Part shown: piece after piece, positions 62,363 through 64,000 of the stretch | How the letters are laid out: every line of letters starts with the position of its first letter | Numbering within the stretch: the stretch's first letter is position 1 | NCBI GenBank assembly: GCA_030427425.1 | Contig: JAUICQ010000003.1 | Location: forward strand, 62,001 to 126,000 | Direction of reading: 5' to 3' | Source: Fimbriimonadia bacterium | GTDB taxonomy: Bacteria; Armatimonadota; Fimbriimonadia; Fimbriimonadales; Fimbriimonadaceae | Length of the DNA stretch: 64,000 nt | The notes under the pieces: model-generated | Database searches by the model: none | The model's input: only the letters and a program-made list of their open reading frames with translations | What the model was told of the DNA's origin: nothing | Translations under genes and position numbers: made by a program

Positions 62363-64000
62363 ATGAAGCAACTAAGAAAAAGTAATATATTTTTCGGAAC
62401 TTTGTTCTGGGTAATAGGGACCAACGTGGTGTCTTCAGCAGCAGCGAAGGATTTAGGAGATTATCAACCTGCAATCGATGTTCAGTCTGGAGAAGGAATA
62501 GCTTCTACACAGTCTTTTGTAGTACCACAAGACTGTGTAGGTAATACGGATTCAATGATAGATTATATTGCAAGCAACATTCGATATAAATGGTCGGATT
62601 ATTCGGTGCTGAAAGAAGGACATATCTGGAATGAAACGCCTATAACTAAGTTAGATCAGCTAATTAAGTTATCCCTTTTAGAGGAAGAAATTCAAAATCA
62701 GGGACAAAATAGTTTTCAATTTGGGATTAAAAAGATAGAGATAAGTGAGAATGTTGGTTGTCTGAATGATAAAGTATTTCAGTTTATTTTAGACCATACA
62801 GCTAAGGGTGAATTGCCAGCAAATAATAGACTACTAAAGTCTCTGCATCTGCCAGGTCTTAATAATGCTGTTGAACAAGTAGAGCTTTTACTTTCAAATA
62901 TTAACGAAAATAGTATAGAGAGCTTAGATCTAAGTAATAGTCAATTGCCTGAAACTTTTTGTTTTTCAGAAGCGTTCTGTAACTCATTAAAGAGTTTGAA
63001 CTTATCGAACTGCACAGGTATTTCCAGTGATAATTGGGGGGAATTTTACAGTAAAGTATTTCCAAACATGGAGATGCTTAACTTAGAGGGTTGCGCTGTA
63101 AATGAACAGATAATTCAGTTAATAGAGAATAGCCCAAACCTTAAAAGATTGAACCTATCTAACTGTGAAAATATCTCAGATGGTAATTGGCATGCGATAT
63201 TACAACATTTAAACCATGATATGCTAGAAATTGGTTTAAATGGAGCAAGGTTTGAAGATAGTATTATTGAACCATTGGCTAGATTTTCTTCGCTTGAAAA
63301 ACTCAGCTTCAATAATGTTACAGGGATCGATCAAGATTGGGCTACAATTATCGATGGGCTTCCAGCCAATATCAGGTATCTATCATTAGCAGGTATGCCA
63401 TTAAATGAAGATACTGCTCAAGCATTAACCAGGTTTACTCATCTTGTATATTTAAACTTAACAGATTGTAAAGCATTAGCTGAGGGTACATGGGAAGAGA
63501 AATCAAGTGCTCATCAGGCAAGTAAGGTATTGTGGATAAGTATATTAAATAGTATTCCGCATACCTTAGAAGAGTTGTATCTGAATAATACTAGTGTTTC
63601 AGATCTTAGTATAGGAGATGTGTATATACGATTAAATGGTCTAAAAGTATTATCACTATCTGGCTGCAAAAGTATTTCTGAAGAGGCTTTATTTGTCTTA
63701 TTAGGAAGAATTACAGATAAATTACAGTATCTATCATTAAGTGATACTCAATTTACTGGATACGGAGCCGAGTATTTCAATAGGTTGCAGAATTTGAAGA
63801 CCCTATATCTAGGAAGTTGTAAAATAGGTTTTCACGATAAAATTGTAAGTAACCCTAGAGATACTTATGGTGTTTATATACCAAAGAATATACATGATGA
63901 CGATAGGAACCCAGGTTCTATTAATTTATGGGCTAAGATTAAATCTAGACACCGTATCCTTCTTTCTGCACTACCTACAAGCTTAGAAGTATTAGATTTA
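62363..64000 (+). CDS. Exported leucine-rich repeat protein, 3' partial
   Basis: The frame from the ATG at 62363 (GGAG about twelve bases upstream) stays open to the window end, 546 residues with no stop. A signal peptide (SNIFFGTLFWVIGTNVVSSA) leads into a polar region, then LRRs from about residue 150: ESLDLSNSQLPETFCF, LKSLNLSNCTGISSDNW, LEKLSFNNVTGIDQDWATII, NIRYLSLAGMPLNEDTAQAL, LQYLSLSDTQFTGYGAEYF. It mixes the C-type repeat of family I with the D-W-x-x-I-x-x-L-P unit of family II, so it may link the two families. Its 3' end lies outside the window. Confidence 0.8.
   Translation, partial: MKQLRKSNIFFGTLFWVIGTNVVSSAAAKDLGDYQPAIDVQSGEGIASTQSFVVPQDCVGNTDSMIDYIASNIRYKWSDYSVLKEGHIWNETPITKLDQLIKLSLLEEEIQNQGQNSFQFGIKKIEISENVGCLNDKVFQFILDHTAKGELPANNRLLKSLHLPGLNNAVEQVELLLSNINENSIESLDLSNSQLPETFCFSEAFCNSLKSLNLSNCTGISSDNWGEFYSKVFPNMEMLNLEGCAVNEQIIQLIENSPNLKRLNLSNCENISDGNWHAILQHLNHDMLEIGLNGARFEDSIIEPLARFSSLEKLSFNNVTGIDQDWATIIDGLPANIRYLSLAGMPLNEDTAQALTRFTHLVYLNLTDCKALAEGTWEEKSSAHQASKVLWISILNSIPHTLEELYLNNTSVSDLSIGDVYIRLNGLKVLSLSGCKSISEEALFVLLGRITDKLQYLSLSDTQFTGYGAEYFNRLQNLKTLYLGSCKIGFHDKIVSNPRDTYGVYIPKNIHDDDRNPGSINLWAKIKSRHRILLSALPTSLEVLDL

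Overview
The window is AT-rich bacterial DNA using the standard bacterial code (TGA is a normal stop). It comes from a flagellated, respiring bacterium that looks host-associated. It carries housekeeping genes (gmk, tig-clpP-clpX, rsmA, recA, ssb, tilS, dus, proS, rnpB, a tRNA-Val), complex I subunits nuoB-nuoI, a fused pyruvate/2-oxoacid dehydrogenase E1, flagellin, and a fliK-flgD-TIGR02530-flgE cluster. Between these lie many secreted, probably host-directed proteins: six leucine-rich repeat (LRR) genes plus one LRR pseudogene, a secreted lipase-like hydrolase, a Cys-rich secreted protein, a trypsin-like fold without catalytic residues, an S41-protease-like protein, and a Lon protease with a signal peptide. 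Several traits argue against Proteobacteria and for a Terrabacteria-like or deep uncultured lineage: GlmR/YvcK, a 3D-domain protein overlapping rsmA, paired TrkA-N proteins, the Gram-positive-style flgD-TIGR02530-flgE order, DUF1844, and an archaeal-type ProRS. The phylum is not resolved from sequence alone.

Layout. 0-3.6 kb: glmR (partial), gmk, membrane protein, nucleotidyltransferase, FAD amine-oxidase-like protein. 3.6-4.2 kb: a DnaA-box cluster around dciA, a candidate oriC. 4.3-7.6 kb: tig-clpP-clpX. 7.7-13.5 kb: repeat copy A, a TrkA pair, 3D protein/rsmA, an unknown protein, transaldolase, a DUF192 protein. 13.6-17.4 kb: two LRR paralogs. 17.7-22.7 kb: lipase, DUF255 protein, LRR gene. 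22.9-25.5 kb: flagellin and recA. 25.7-31.9 kb: Cys-rich secreted protein, nuoB-nuoI, unknown secreted protein, YgfZ-like protein, EamA transporter. 32.1-38.8 kb: LRR gene, S41-like protein, tandem LRR gene and pseudogene. 38.9-42.7 kb: TPR protein, ABC-2 permease, DUF1844, LysM-SH3-NlpC/P60 hydrolase. 43-49 kb: secreted Lon, dus, tRNA-Val, pseudo-trypsin. 48.8-51.5 kb: E1 gene bracketed by repeat copies B and C. 51.6-61.6 kb: ssb, mgtE, tilS, flagellar cluster, ubiA-type prenyltransferase, proS. 61.8-64 kb: rnpB and a 5' partial LRR gene running off the window.

The strongest unusual signals are these. (1) LRR genes at 20.9 kb and 35.6-38.8 kb lie directly downstream of a conserved gene's 3' end, and a second copy of that 3' end lies on the far side, like an integration footprint. 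(2) One of these LRR proteins has an F-box-like N-terminus. (3) A Lon protease appears to be exported and ends in a basic, NLS-like tail. (4) A ~220-bp intergenic element occurs three times. (5) DnaA boxes cluster around dciA. Motif and coordinate statements were read by eye; family names are recognition, not database results.
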